From: Primulina eburnea
Lineage: Eukaryota > Streptophyta > Magnoliopsida > Lamiales > Gesneriaceae
Length of the DNA: 64,000 nt
Direction of reading: 5' to 3'
NCBI RefSeq assembly: GCF_022965805.1
Contig: NC_133110.1
Location: 33,728,317-33,792,316 of the forward strand
A program made the translations under genes and the position numbers. Shown here piece by piece: positions 11,178-22,219 of the stretch; positions within the stretch are counted from its first letter, which is position 1, and the number at the start of each line of letters is the position of its first letter. The notes under the pieces were generated by a model that did not search any database, was not told where the DNA came from, and saw only the letters and a program-made list of their open reading frames with translations.

Positions 11178-11254
11178 CGCTACAAGATAGAATGGGGAAA
11201 ATGGTAAAATGGTCAACGAAAATCCCAAAACAGAAATCTATATCCCAAAATCGT

Positions 11255-11275
11255 ATGCATGCTCTGATACCATAA
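11255..11275 (-). promoter_or_regulatory. Primer binding site of T1
   Basis: The minus strand reads TTTATGGTATCAGAGCATGC right after the 5' LTR; TGGTATCAGAGC is complementary to the initiator-methionine tRNA 3' end. Confidence 0.9.
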
Positions 11276-11276
11276 A

Positions 11277-12602
11277 TGTAGTGACCCGTTCCAGAATCAC
11301 CTACTAATCAAGAACTAAGCATGCAATTAACTTAATTAAAAACAATCAGAGATAATAGCGGAAAAAGGTCAACAAATGATAGTTATACAACCCAATCGAA
11401 AACCCAGAATAACTCAAGCTAAAATGAAAGTATGCGGTACAATCATATCGAATCAAAGAGTACTGAAGAAATAACTCAACCGGCTACTCAACGTCCTCCT
11501 CCTCCTCCTCCTGAGCCATCCAACCTGAGGCCTGCCCCGTGGGAATGGGGTGTCCAAGATAAACAAAACCGAGGACGTGAGCGATAAGAACGCCCAGTAC
11601 AAAAGCATGAGTATACAAGCCTATATGAAATGCACATGCTATGATATGATACCAGGGTAGTCAAGAAACAGGAGTCACAAAAGATCTCAATATGCTCAGT
11701 CTAAAGGCGCCAAGTGGATAGTGCCGCGCGGTACTCCTCTGGGTCACTGCATCCACTACAAGATCAGACGTGGACCTAAAATGTCCCGGATCACCGAAGC
11801 CCTCCGGACCCGTCGGCCACTGTGTACTCTCGGTGTCCATGCGTCCACAAGACAGGGCTGAGCGGCCCCACAAGATATAGCTTATCTCGAAAGAGATACA
11901 GCTCAACAATAAAGGCTATCTCGAAAGAGATACGGCTCAAGATGAAATGTAATATGCAGTAATAAATGTGACATAATAGCATGCATCATATGACATATAT
12001 CAATGCACCAAATAATCATGCAACACATATAAGAATGTATACTCGACCAGGATATCTCGGATAGTACTTTCGTACCTCAAACCAGCAGACCCTAACAATC
12101 AGCCCTAGACTCTCGCCTGCGTCCGCAGTCAGCCCACTGATGCCGCTAGTTCCCAACTAGAGCACCGCTCCGCTACAAAACTAGTAGCTCCCTGCTAGCG
12201 CCTGAACCTCGGGAAAAGACTAGAAACCAATCGGAAACGACTAAAACGCTCGGGAACGTTCGGAATTGGCGAGTAAGAAATGAAGCCTCGCGCCTCTATT
12301 TATAGCCAACGTTCGGACGATCCGATCCACTTCGGAAGATCCGAACCGGTACACTTCGGACGATCCGAACCATGCATGTCTTCCACGAGTCCAGCCACCT
12401 GTCTCGGACGAACCGAACTCTGATCGGACGATCCGAATCCTGCATGTCTTCCACGGGTCCAGCCACCTGGCTCGGACGATCCGAATCCTGTTTGGACGCT
12501 CCGAACCCTGATCGGACGTTCCGAACCCTGTTCGGTCCTTCCGATCCCACCGAAATATAATTAATCCAATAATTAACTCAAATTAGGCATCAGGATACTA
12601 CA
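11277..12602 (-). repeat. 5' LTR (promoter LTR) of T1
   Basis: The same 1326-bp LTR as at 5295, differing at about eight positions. Being upstream of gag on the minus strand, this copy drives transcription. It carries TATAAATA at 12297-12304 (minus), preceded by the TTCGGA-NNN-TCCGAA cluster at about 12310-12550. Confidence 0.95.
12297..12304 (-). promoter_or_regulatory. TATA box in the T1 5' LTR
   Basis: GGCTATAAATAGAGG on the minus strand, just downstream of the U3 palindrome cluster; the U3-R border would lie about 30 bases further on. Confidence 0.75.
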
Positions 12603-12607
12603 CCATG

Positions 12608-13099
12608 TCTGCAGGAGATCGTCAAGTTGAACCAAGATCGAGACCCGGTACTGACCAAATTTACGGAGCAAGTCAGAGAAGGGAAGTCTCAAGATCTATA
12701 AATTGATGACAAAGGAGTCCTATGGATGAAAGGACGACTGTGTGTACCAGACAATGATAACCTTCGCCAAGAATTACTGTCAGAAGCACACAAGTCCAAA
12801 TTTTCAGTCCATCCAGGGAGTACAAAAATGTACAGAGACCTTAAGAGGAATTTTTGGTGGAATGGAATGAAAAGAGACGTGGTTGATTTGTTGGAAGCAG
12901 AACCGCTCATGATCGAAAACAACTTAGGAGAAGAGCTGAAGTACGAAGAAGTTCTCATTAGAATCGTGGACACCAAGGACCAGGTACTAAGACGACGAAT
13001 CATTCCCTACATCAAGGTGCAATGATCTAACCAGACGGAAAGAGAAGCCATGTGGGAGCTAGAAGAAAGGATGAGGGACCAATACCCGTAACTCTTCAT
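12608..13099 (+). pseudogene. Integrase N-terminus and pol C-terminal tail of G1
   Basis: Continues the G1 coding strand after the T1 insertion. After a stop near 12700, residues MKGRLCVPDNDNLRQELLSE, HKSKFSVHPGSTKMYRDL and FWWNGMKRDV give the first half of the integrase HHCC finger. The frame then jumps to EVLIRIVDTKDQVLRRRIIP and, after a stop, MWELEERMRDQYP, which is the chromodomain-like pol terminus. The integrase catalytic core between them is deleted. T1 sits exactly between this segment and the RNase H remnant. Confidence 0.85.
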
Positions 13100-13139
13100 A
13101 GACCAAGCCAACCCAAGTTTCGAGGACGAAACTTCCCAT

Positions 13140-13152
13140 AAGGAGGGAGGGA
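13140..13152 (+). promoter_or_regulatory. Polypurine tract of G1
   Basis: AAGGAGGGAGGGA lies immediately before the TGTAAAACCCC start of the 3' LTR, after the conserved GGACGAAACTTCCC-type tail. Confidence 0.8.
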
Positions 13153-14161
13153 TGTAAAACCCCGGATTTTGTACAATCGTGATCGTATCAGATTAATAAA
13201 TTGATTATACTAGGATGGTGTAATCTTAGATATCGATATTATTATTATTCAGAATATAAGATTTCTTTTTTAAGGTTATCTTAGTCACGTAGAAAATTTT
13301 ATCGTGTGCAGAATTTTGAAGCTCGAAATTAAGATGGTATTATTTATCGTGCAACTTGAATTTTTGGGAGGAATAAATCTATCTCCATCCAAGGAATTAT
13401 ATAAGAAATTTCGAATATAAACAGATAAAGATCTAAGATTTAAGTTGAGATTGATATACCTGGATAAAAGATCGATCATGAGATAATAAAATCCCTAGAA
13501 TTCGAATTAAAAGTGTATATATTATGAGGATATCGAAATTTTAGAGGATAGAAGATTTAGAATATCACCCGTTATTACGATTATATCACAATTCTCGATG
13601 AAGATTTGATTTAAGTTTAAACTTGTGGATAATACACGATCGAGATAGCAGCCAACCCCTACAAATAGGAGGGCCTAGTATCTCGAAAATTACACCTAAA
13701 GTTTCACTCCATATTTTCGAGATTCTTCCCCTAGTCTCCTTAGGATTTTTGAGAGCCGCGAAGCGATGCCGCAGTCCAGCCGCCGAAGAGGAAATTCGAA
13801 ATTTCCAGTACAAGAACCCTAGCCTTTTCACGTTTTCTCTAAGATTTAAGGTAAGTGGGCAATTTCAAATGTTTAAATTTTCGGTGTTGTGTTTTTCCTG
13901 TCTTTTTAAAATTCGGTCGAGCACCGTCGTTGTGTCTCTACGTTTTTTTTAAATCATGGTACGTTTAAGTGTCGGCACTGTGAGGATTCCCTGAAAATAG
14001 GTGGAATTCCAACATATGGCCCTTGGAGGTGGGATAGAACCGTTTTATGGCCTCGTCCCCTTAGAGGATTAAAACTTAGGGATTGATATCAGTAAACCAT
14101 GGAAGGTGGAAAAATCGCAGTGCTGATATGTTACGATATGAATATGAATATGGTATGAAAA
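13153..14161 (+). repeat. 3' LTR of G1, part 1
   Basis: Starts TGTAAAACCCCGG after the polypurine tract and is cut at 14162-14166 (GCATG) by the SIRE-like element. No gene is supported here; the ORF at 13623-13952 lies within LTR sequence. Parts 2 and 3 are at 26029-26111 and 36583-36915; the joined LTR would be about 1.4 kb. Confidence 0.85.
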
Positions 14162-14166
14162 GCATG

Positions 14167-15100
14167 TGTTGGAAACTAGATTCTGGAGTTTGACAAAACG
14201 TAAATCAATCGATTAACAAAATATGAATCAACTGATGCGCACAAGCAAATTCGGAAACTGAAGTAAGTTGATACAATGATATAAAGTAAACTGATCAGTT
14301 GAAACTGATCAGTCTCTCAACTGAAGACGTCTCGGGAAAGAACAAAGGAGACATAACAGATTACAAGAACTTCGCACTTCAATCATTACAGCATAGAACA
14401 ATGTGTTTCGGCTATTGCAATTAAGACGCCGTATCACAATCAATGAAGAGAACATTGCCCAAGGAATGATGAAGTGGCAATCAACGGATACTAGAATTCA
14501 AATGCATATCAAAGTTACCGTTGAAAAAGAAGTATAAATATAACTGAAGAACAGCAGATAAAGTAGAGACGATCATTCAATCTTAAGCTTGGTGTTACTC
14601 TGTCAAAATCTCAGCTCACTCTCATTTGAATTATTCGTAGCAATCAAGGCTACAATCTGAGCTTATTAGCACTCTCTAAAAGTTGTTAGACTCAATTGTG
14701 CTAATATCAGTTACGTACTGAAAATATTGTGTAGAACTAAGAGTTTCCGTTTTGGCAGTTGTAAGTCCAAACTGAAGTGGGTCTGTACAAGTGTTGTACT
14801 TGATCAAAGTCTTTTAGTGAATATCCTATCTTTGTGATAGAAGGGGTGACATAGGAGTAATTAAATTCTCCGAACATCCAGAAACAACTCTTGCATATTT
14901 CTTTCAGTTTCGTATTCTATCTTTCAATCAGTTACTTTCCGCAACTATTCTAGTTTAACTGATTGTTATTGACCAACAAGATTCCGAGATTTAGTTTGTC
15001 ACCAAACTGAACTCAAATATTCTTAAAGAACATTTTTAAGTGTGAGTGTTTATTCAACCCCCCCTTCTAAACACTCTTATTACGAGAACCGATCCTATCA
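14167..15100 (+). repeat. 5' LTR of the SIRE-like element
   Basis: TGTTGGAAACTAGATTCTGG to CGATCCTATCA. TATAAATA at 14533-14540 is the likely promoter. The sequence is rich in AACTGA/TCAGTT words. Confidence 0.95.
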
Positions 15101-15101
15101 A

Positions 15102-15120
15102 GTGGTATCAGAGCGGTTGA
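15102..15120 (+). promoter_or_regulatory. Primer binding site of the SIRE-like element
   Basis: GTGGTATCAGAGCGGTTGA starts one base after the LTR end; TGGTATCAGAGC pairs with initiator-methionine tRNA. Confidence 0.9.
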
Positions 15121-15164
15121 ATCTTGTTTTTTTTTGAATACTTCTGATCTATAAATCTGTTAGC

Positions 15165-18100
15165 ATGACTTCTTTCAATAAAATTCCTATGTTCTCAAGA
15201 GAAGATTTTGATGACTGGAAAATCAGAATGCAGGCTCACTTAGCTGCACAAGATGATGATATGTGGTTTGTCATAACAGACGGACCCATGAAGATTCTGA
15301 AAGCAAACACAGCAATAGCCATAACTGAAGGGGCACCACAGAGAATTCAGAAGCCCAGAGAAGAGTGGACAACTGAGGACAAGAGAAAAGCCAATCTTGA
15401 CAATGTGGCCAAAGATACTCTATACAAAACACTGGATAAAGCAACCTTCAACAAAATAAAGATGTGCAAAACAGCAAAAGAAATTTGGGAGAAGTTGATT
15501 CAGTTATATGAAGGAAATGACCAAACAAAAGAAAATAAACTATCTGTTGCTGTCCAGAAATTTGACAATATCAAAATGAAGGTTGGAGAGTCAATGAATG
15601 AGTATGATGAAAGGGTGAGCAGTATTGTAAATGAATTAAATGCACTCGGAAAAGTGCATACTAACAAAGAGGTTGCATTAAAAGTAATGAGAGGTCTTCC
15701 AAAGGAATGAGACATCAAAACTATGGCTATGAGAGAATCAAAAGACTTGAACCAGATCGAAATTCATGAACTATTTGCTGATTTAAAAGCTTATGAATTT
15801 GAATTGCAGAACAGAGAAGGAGAACCATCTACTCCTACAACTACAGCTGCTTTAGCAGCTGTCAGAACTGAATCAAACAGTTCAGCTGAGAAATCTGCTG
15901 ATCAGTTAAGCAATTATGCAATGTCATTATTCATCAAAAAGTTCGGGAGGTTCATGAGAAAGAGCCAAGGAAACTTTCAGAAGCAATACCAGAAAAATAA
16001 TTCAAAAGAAGAAACAAATGTTTGCTACAATTGTGGCAAAACATGTCATTACATTACAGACTGTCCTAAACCTAAAAAGGACAGTCAAGGATCAACTGAC
16101 AGAAGAAAGAAACCATATGAGCATAAGAGAAGGCCCGGAGATGATAGAAAACCAACAGAAACAAATACGAAGTTCTATTAGCTGAAGAGATTAAATCCAA
16201 ATGGGCAGAAACTGATAGTGACGAATCAGAACCAGAAAGCTCATATAGCTCAAGTGATGAAGAGGAAGTCAAATGTCTAATGGCAAATGATGCTGAAGCA
16301 GAATCTACAAGTCAACAGGTATTTGATTTTAGTTCAATTGACTTTACAAGAAAAGAACTCATTTTGACATTGCATGATATGGTAAATGAGTACCAAAAAC
16401 TTGCATCATCATTTGAGGAAATGAAATCAAAGCAAAATGATCCCGACAACAAAACCAAAACTGATGAATCAATGATGAGTTGAGTCTAAGAAGGGAAATT
16501 GCTGAGCTAAAAGCGGAGAGAAAGAAAGATCAGTCACTGATCCAGAAATTGATCCTTGAAAATTCAAAACAGACTGAACTCATTCAATCTTGGAATAAGT
16601 CGTCTACTGCATTGAATGAGATGCATAATTCACAAAAATCAGTTTCTGACAAAACTCGTTTAGGGTTCAGTAATCAAGGAGAAACATTTTCAAAAGATAC
16701 ACAACCACAGTTGACAGTAAACAAAGGAAAATACATTCAATTTGTCAGATCAACAGTAGATCAAGAAAAATTTGAGCCTAGCAAAATGAATGAACAATCC
16801 ATTGAGAATATGTATAAGGCCAAAAGACATGGAGTTGGTTACAGTCCAAAAATCTCTATTGACTCAGTAAGTCAGTCATCAAAAAGGTTTGGAAGGAATC
16901 GTTCAAATAACTATTCGAATTATCACAACTGCAAACCAGTCCAGAAAAGATACAGACTAAACAATGAGTCGAACCAAGCCAAAATGCATACTGTGTCATC
17001 TTTACAACACACACCTAACACACAGAAGCCGAGAAAACCAATTTGGAACACAGCTACTGGAAAGTCAGTTAAACTAATCCAACTATGGATTCCAAAGAGA
17101 CTAATATTGGACCCAAATATATATGGGTACCAAATCATATTATGTATGTGCTTGCAGGTAACAGGTACATATAAAAATTCAATATAGTATTTGGACAGCG
17201 GTTGCTCACGACATATGACAGGAGATGCAAGTATGCTATCTCAACTGACCAAATATAGTGGTCCAAACATCAGTTTCGGAGATAATTTCAAAGGTAAAAC
17301 CGTGAGTAAGGGTAAGATTATCCATGGTAACTTTACTATTAAAGATGTTTTATTGGTAGAAAATCTAAAGTATAACTTGATTAGTATAAGTCAGTTATGC
17401 GACAATGGATTTTTGGTACAATTTGATAAAAACTCATGCTCAGTTAAAACATCAACTGATGAAATCATACTAACTGGCAAACGATGTGGAAACACATATA
17501 AAGTCAGTTGGAATGAACAGCCTCATGCACCAGTTTGCTTCATTGCTTCAAATTCATCTCAAAACTGGTTATGGCATAAAAGATTAAATCATTTAAACTT
17601 TAAATGCATTGCTTATCTGAGTAAACATGAACTTGTAACTGGTTTGCCCAAAATAAATTTTTCAAAAGAAAAACTTTGCTCAGCATGTCAGTATGGAAAA
17701 CAAGTACGATCTTCTTTCAAAAACAAGGTCTGTAAATCTTCATCCCGATGCTTAGAACTATTGCACATGGATCTCTTCGGTCCAATTCCAGTCATGAGCT
17801 TAGGGGGAATGAAATACACCTTGGTGGTCGTAGATGATTTTTCAAGATTTACTTGGGTTATATTTCTAAAATCCAAAGATCATACGGCTGCACAACTGAT
17901 TAAACTCTTCAAAAGACTTTTAAATAAAAAAATCAGTTGGGATTGATCGAATCAGATCTGATCGAGGAACTGAATTCATCAATCAAACACTTTCAAGTTT
18001 TCTAGAAAATGCTGGAATCAAGCATGAGCTCTCAGCAGCAAGAACTCCTCATCAAAACTGTGTAGCTGAGAGAAGAAATCGGACCCTAAAAGAAGCTGCT

Positions 18101-20359
18101 AGAACAATGCTTGCTGATTCTGGGATTTCTCAAAGATTTTGAGCAGATGCAGTAAACACTGTGTGTTATACTCAGAACAGATCGATGATTAATAAGAATC
18201 ATATGAAAACACCATATGAGATCTGGCATGGAAGAAAAAGTATAATCACCTATTTCAAAATATTTGGCTGTAGATGCTTTATTCATGATAATGGTAAAAA
18301 TTACTTAAAGGCATTTGATGCCAAATCTATAGAAGGAATTTTCCTTGGATATTCATCAGTTAGTATAGCTTATAGAGTCTTTAATAAGAAAACTTTAAAT
18401 GTTGAAGAATCTGCGCATGTTAATTTTGATGAAACTGTACTAACTGATAAGCCAACTGATCAAGTTGAACTAGCTGATCGATTGACAGATATAAGTTTGG
18501 ACGATGATGATAAAGATGAAAGTCATAACAATCAAGACATCTTCCAAACACCAGAACCAGAGATTTTAGATCAATTAAATGAGCAGGAAGTCAATGACAA
18601 CAATCAGTTATTAAAAGAAACTGATAACATTCAAATACCAGCTGTTGAGACATTAACTGAAGCTGAAAATTGCACTCAGATGCCAACTGAAGAAGTTGCT
18701 GATGCAACAAATACAGAATACAGATGGAGAAAGTCACATCCACCTCATAGTAATAGGAAATCCATCTGATCCTGTAATAACTCGCAATCAAATGTTAAAT
18801 TTATTTATTCACTCAGCCTTCGTCTCACAACTGGAACCAAAGAAAACTGATGAAGCTCTTGCTGATCCTAACTGGGTAAATGCTATGCAAGAAGAGCTGA
18901 ATCAGTTCACTCACAATAACGTCTAGAACTTAGTTCCAAGACCAACTTCAAAAACCATTATAGGTACAAAATGGGTGTACATGAATAAGCTAAATGAGGA
19001 TGGCTCAGTTATACGCAACAAAGCTAGACTAGTAGCACAAGGATATAGGCAAGAAGAAGGAATTGACTACGATGAGACGTATGCTCCAGTTGCAAGATTG
19101 GAAGCAATCAGAATATTTCTTGCTTATGCATCTCACAAAAACTTCAAAGTTTATCAGATGGATGTGAAAAGTGCATTCCTAAACGGTCAGTTACAAGAAG
19201 AAGTATATGTCGAACAACCTCCAGGTTTTGTAAACCACAAACTTCCTGATCATGTGTACTATTTGAACATAGCATTATATGGTCTTAAACAAGCTCCCAG
19301 GGCTTGGTACGAAACTCTTTCAAAATTCCTAACTGATCATGACTTTTCAGTTGGATCAGTTGATAAGACCTTGTTCAAATTTACTAAAAATAATCATATC
19401 TTATTAGTTCAGATTTATGTTGATGATATAATTTTTGGGTCAACTAACCCCAAATTGTGTGAAAAGTTTGCTAAGTTAATGCAGGATAAGTTTGAAAAGA
19501 GTATGATAGGTGAACTGACTTTCTTTCTTGGACTGCAAGTGAAGCAACTGAAAACTGGTATATTCATTAGTCAAACAAAATATACAAAGGAGTTGCTAAA
19601 GAAATTTGGTATGGAATCATGTTCATCCGCAACAACTCCCATGAGCTCATCAGTTAAATTAGATACTGACGAAGGGGGAATATCAGTAGAGGCGACATTA
19701 TACAGAGGGTTAATAGGTTCACTGCTATACCTAACAGCCAGTCGCCCTGATATTGTTTTTGATGTCTGTATGTGTGCCAGATTTCAAGCAAACCCTAAGC
19801 AATCACATTTCTCAGCTGCCAAAAGAATTCTGAGATATCTTAAGGATACACAAAATGTTGGACTATGGTATTCCAAAGACTCCATCTTCAATTTAGTTGG
19901 ATACTCAGATGCAGATTATGCAGGATGTAAGCTTGATCGTAAAAGTACAAGTGGATCTTGTCAATTCTTAGGAGATAGACTGATCTCTTGGTTCAGCAAG
20001 AAGCAGACATCCATAGCTACCTCAACAACAGAAGCAGAATATCTCGCTGCTGGTAGCTGTTGTGCACAACTGATCAGGATTCAGCAACAACTGAAGGATT
20101 ATGGAGTAACATCAACAGAATCGTCCATATTTTGTGATAATACCAGCACAATTTACATCACCTACAATCCAGTTCTTCACTCAAGGACCAAACATATAGA
20201 TGTCAGGCATCACTTCATCAGGGATCATGCATTAAAAAGGATATTCGGCTAGAATATATCTCAACTGAACAGCAAGCAGCTGACATCTTCACAAAACCGT
20301 TACCTGAGGCTAAGTTTTCTTATTTTCGAAATATTCTTGGATTAATCGACTTATCTTAG
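15165..20359 (+). pseudogene. Gag-Pol of the SIRE-like copia element
   Basis: Gag starts at ATG 15165 (MTSFNKIPMFSREDFDDW). Then come a CCHC knuckle CYNCGKTCHYITDC (about 16023), a K/E-rich region, protease DSGCSRHM (17194), the integrase HHCC and core (about 17570-18140), RT with YVDD (about 19420) and RNase H ending near 20359. The RT-RNase H part is open for 425 residues (18975-20252). Stops lie at 15708 (TGA), 17185 (TAG), 18140 (TGA) and 18924 (TAG), each where the family has tryptophan. Frameshifts lie near 16170, 16484, 17930 (A7 run), 18740 and 20235 (A5 run). No full polyprotein can be made. Confidence 0.92.
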
Positions 20360-20575
20360 AAATTTTTAGTAATATTGTTATACTAACAGAATCATATACA
20401 GAAAATAAGAACACAAAAAATAGAAAATAACACTTTATTATGAATACCAACGTTCCCATTTTACAGAAGATATCATGGCATCAACTGAATCTAGCAATGC
20501 TCTAACCCAATCATTTAACTCATAAATTCGAATTCTAGAAAATGCCCTAGATTTCGAAATCTTATCAACAACATG
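20360..20575 (+). other. Spacer after pol in the SIRE-like element
   Basis: AT-rich sequence between the pol stop and the stop codon of the first antisense ORF; nothing recognised. Confidence 0.5.
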
Positions 20576-20860
20576 TCACTCTTTCCATAGCAATGCCTTC
20601 AAAAGACAGTTGTCCTCCACCAAATCTCTAACATGCCTAACTTCAAAACGTTCAAGATACTTCAATGCTCTTGCCTCCTGAGCACGAGTAGGAATAGCAT
20701 CACTGTCACTAATCCTCTTCAATTCATGAATCTTCTCCCATGTTGACAACACCTTCTGCAGGACATATTTCTCCATTTTTCTTTTGATATTTATTAAACG
20801 AGGGGTTGATTGCTCAGTCACATGGACATGACTGCTGCTGCATGCATCAGAATCGGACAT
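20576..20860 (-). CDS. Antisense cargo ORF A of the SIRE-like element (94 aa)
   Basis: I do not recognise this protein. It lies on the opposite strand to gag-pol, between pol and the 3' LTR. The 94 residues are charged, with no signal peptide or membrane segment. The core TWEKIHELKRISDSD is followed by an A/L/E/R-rich helical stretch (RAQEARALKYLERFEVRHV). A TATA box (CCTATAAATAAG, minus, 20911-20922) lies about 50 nt upstream of the ATG, so it could be an independent transcription unit. ORF B at 21233-21631 shows the same layout (L..WE...EL, then T....A.L), which suggests a distant duplicate. That both frames stay open while gag-pol has decayed argues mildly for real coding. Chance ORF remains possible. 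Confidence 0.5.
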   Translation of the reverse strand: MSDSDACSSSHVHVTEQSTPRLINIKRKMEKYVLQKVLSTWEKIHELKRISDSDAIPTRAQEARALKYLERFEVRHVRDLVEDNCLLKALLWKE

Positions 20861-20911
20861 ATTGAAATACTTTTGAACTGATATTAAAACACATCTTTTA
20901 TCACTATCATC

Positions 20912-20920
20912 TTATTTATA
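20912..20920 (-). promoter_or_regulatory. TATA box for antisense ORF A
   Basis: TATAAATAA on the minus strand about 52 nt before the ATG at 20860, in the context CCTATAAATAAG, closely matching the box before ORF B. Confidence 0.5.
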
Positions 20921-21232
20921 GGAGAATGACGATGGAGAAGCTGAAGAGTTCAAGTCAATTAAAGAGTCTTTCACATATACCGAGGACTTTTACGTTATCA
21001 GTTGTTCATTATCAACTGACACCAGTTTGCTTTTTATTAACAACCGTTTAAACAGTAGCAGTTTATAATCAACTTATGATAATTAGTTTCTCAACAGTTC
21101 ACTTATTTACTTATCACAACTGATGTTTCTTAGCGTTTCATTAGTTCATGAGTTCACAACTGATGAATCTCATACAGGTCATTATGTGCAGAAACGAAGA
21201 AAAACGACGCATTATCAAAATAAACATTTTAT
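20921..21232. other. Spacer between the two antisense ORFs
   Basis: AT-rich, with several AACTGAT/ATCAGTT words typical of this element. No gene seen. Confidence 0.5.
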
Positions 21233-21631
21233 TTATCCATAAATTTTGGAGAGAACCACATTTTCATAAGTTTCTTCTACACTAACTATCCACATCCTCA
21301 TCCAAACAGCCAGAGCTGAGGAAGAAGTCTTGCAGAAGCTATGCGAAGAAGCGATGCCATTAAGAATCTCCAGCTCCTTGCGAAGCATCAGCTCATAGAG
21401 ATGGCCCTCCTTGAAAGCATCCACCTCTACAGAAATGTATAAGTGCCTTCGCACTTCTCTCAGCTGGGCCATCCGCCTGAAGGTGGTAACCCTCCCAGAG
21501 TTGTACAGAAGCTCCAGTTCCTGTAACTCTTCCCAATAGGGAAGACTGGCATAAAAAACCTTGTCCTCTATAACAGCCTTTTGAGCTTCAAGCGAAAGTG
21601 GAGAGACGTTTGAACTAATTGCTCCTTCCAT
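21233..21631 (-). CDS. Antisense cargo ORF B of the SIRE-like element (132 aa)
   Basis: Not a family I recognise. It starts MEGAISSNVSPLSLEAQKAV. A core LPYWEELQELELLYNSG is followed by a basic/leucine helical stretch (RMAQLREVRRHLYISVEVDA) and a C-terminal part with KTSSSALAVWMRMWIVS. The WE...EL core and the next A.L segment line up with ORF A. A TATA box (ACTATAAATAAAAAT, minus, 21669-21677) lies about 38 nt before the ATG. A and B point the same way, opposite to the retrotransposon genes. They could be a captured host gene pair, a regulator of the element, or fortuitous. Confidence 0.5.
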   Translation of the reverse strand: MEGAISSNVSPLSLEAQKAVIEDKVFYASLPYWEELQELELLYNSGRVTTFRRMAQLREVRRHLYISVEVDAFKEGHLYELMLRKELEILNGIASSHSFCKTSSSALAVWMRMWIVSVEETYENVVLSKIYG

Positions 21632-21668
21632 TATTTTTTGCTGATACTTGTGACTAACTCCTCTATTT

Positions 21669-21677
21669 TTATTTATA
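21669..21677 (-). promoter_or_regulatory. TATA box for antisense ORF B
   Basis: TATAAATAA on the minus strand about 38 nt before the ATG at 21631. Sequence and spacing resemble the box of ORF A. Confidence 0.5.
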
Positions 21678-22190
21678 GTCCAAGTCGGGAAAATGAAAGG
21701 ACACTTTCTTAAGTGACGATTACTCTACTAAGCCTCAGGATTATCTTATTTAATCGACTTTATTTTATTTTCTCTAACGCATCTATTTAGGAGGAATGGT
21801 GGTTTAAGAGGTTAACTGAGAAGACAGTTGTTAGTGTATTCTCAACTGAATGGACTCAGCCTCACTAACTGATCGTTCAGTTGATAATTCCACTAATCTT
21901 CTCATATAAGTTAACTAATTAAACCTATCATATTCCAAATCAAATGACGTGACTGTCTGCCAAATCATGATGAATTTCAGTTTATAACGTGGACACATTT
22001 TTAACCGCTCAAAATTGTACACACGCTTACAGCACACGTACACACATTTTTTTTACTCAAAATTTTCCTGGACTGACACGTGTCCGATAATTCAAACAGT
22101 CACAAACAAAAGTACTTTACCCGCTTTGATTCAGTTCGTCTTCCTTACAATCACGATTATCCTCAATTTTCAAAGGAAATCTATATTTTT
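21678..22190. other. Spacer before the long sense ORF
   Basis: AT-rich sequence with repeated AACTGA words; no coding feature until the acceptor near 22200. Confidence 0.5.
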
Positions 22191-22201
22191 CGTTTCTACA
22201 G
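22183..22201 (+). promoter_or_regulatory. Putative 3' splice acceptor before the env-position ORF
   Basis: A pyrimidine-rich run ATTTTTCGTTTCTACAG ends at 22201, 18 nt before the ATG at 22220. This would let a spliced subgenomic RNA express the distal ORF. Inference from motif only. Confidence 0.45.
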
Positions 22202-22219
22202 GAAATCATTCAGCTTTCA

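Larger units (their letters stand above)
5295..12602 (-). mobile_element. Intact Tekay-like Ty3/gypsy element T1
   Basis: Two LTRs of 1326 bp each flank an uninterrupted gag-pol ORF. The TSD CCATG lies at 5290-5294 and 12603-12607. On the minus strand the primer binding site directly follows the right-hand LTR and a polypurine tract precedes the left-hand LTR. By eye the LTRs differ at about 8 positions (about 0.6%), so insertion is recent. Full-length coding capacity with paired LTRs makes T1 a candidate autonomous element. It sits inside the pol remnant of G1. Confidence 0.96.

Noticed and set aside
13623..13952. 109-codon ORF in the G1 3' LTR
   Set aside because: LTR sequence before the SIRE-like insertion; no domain and no separate start signals.
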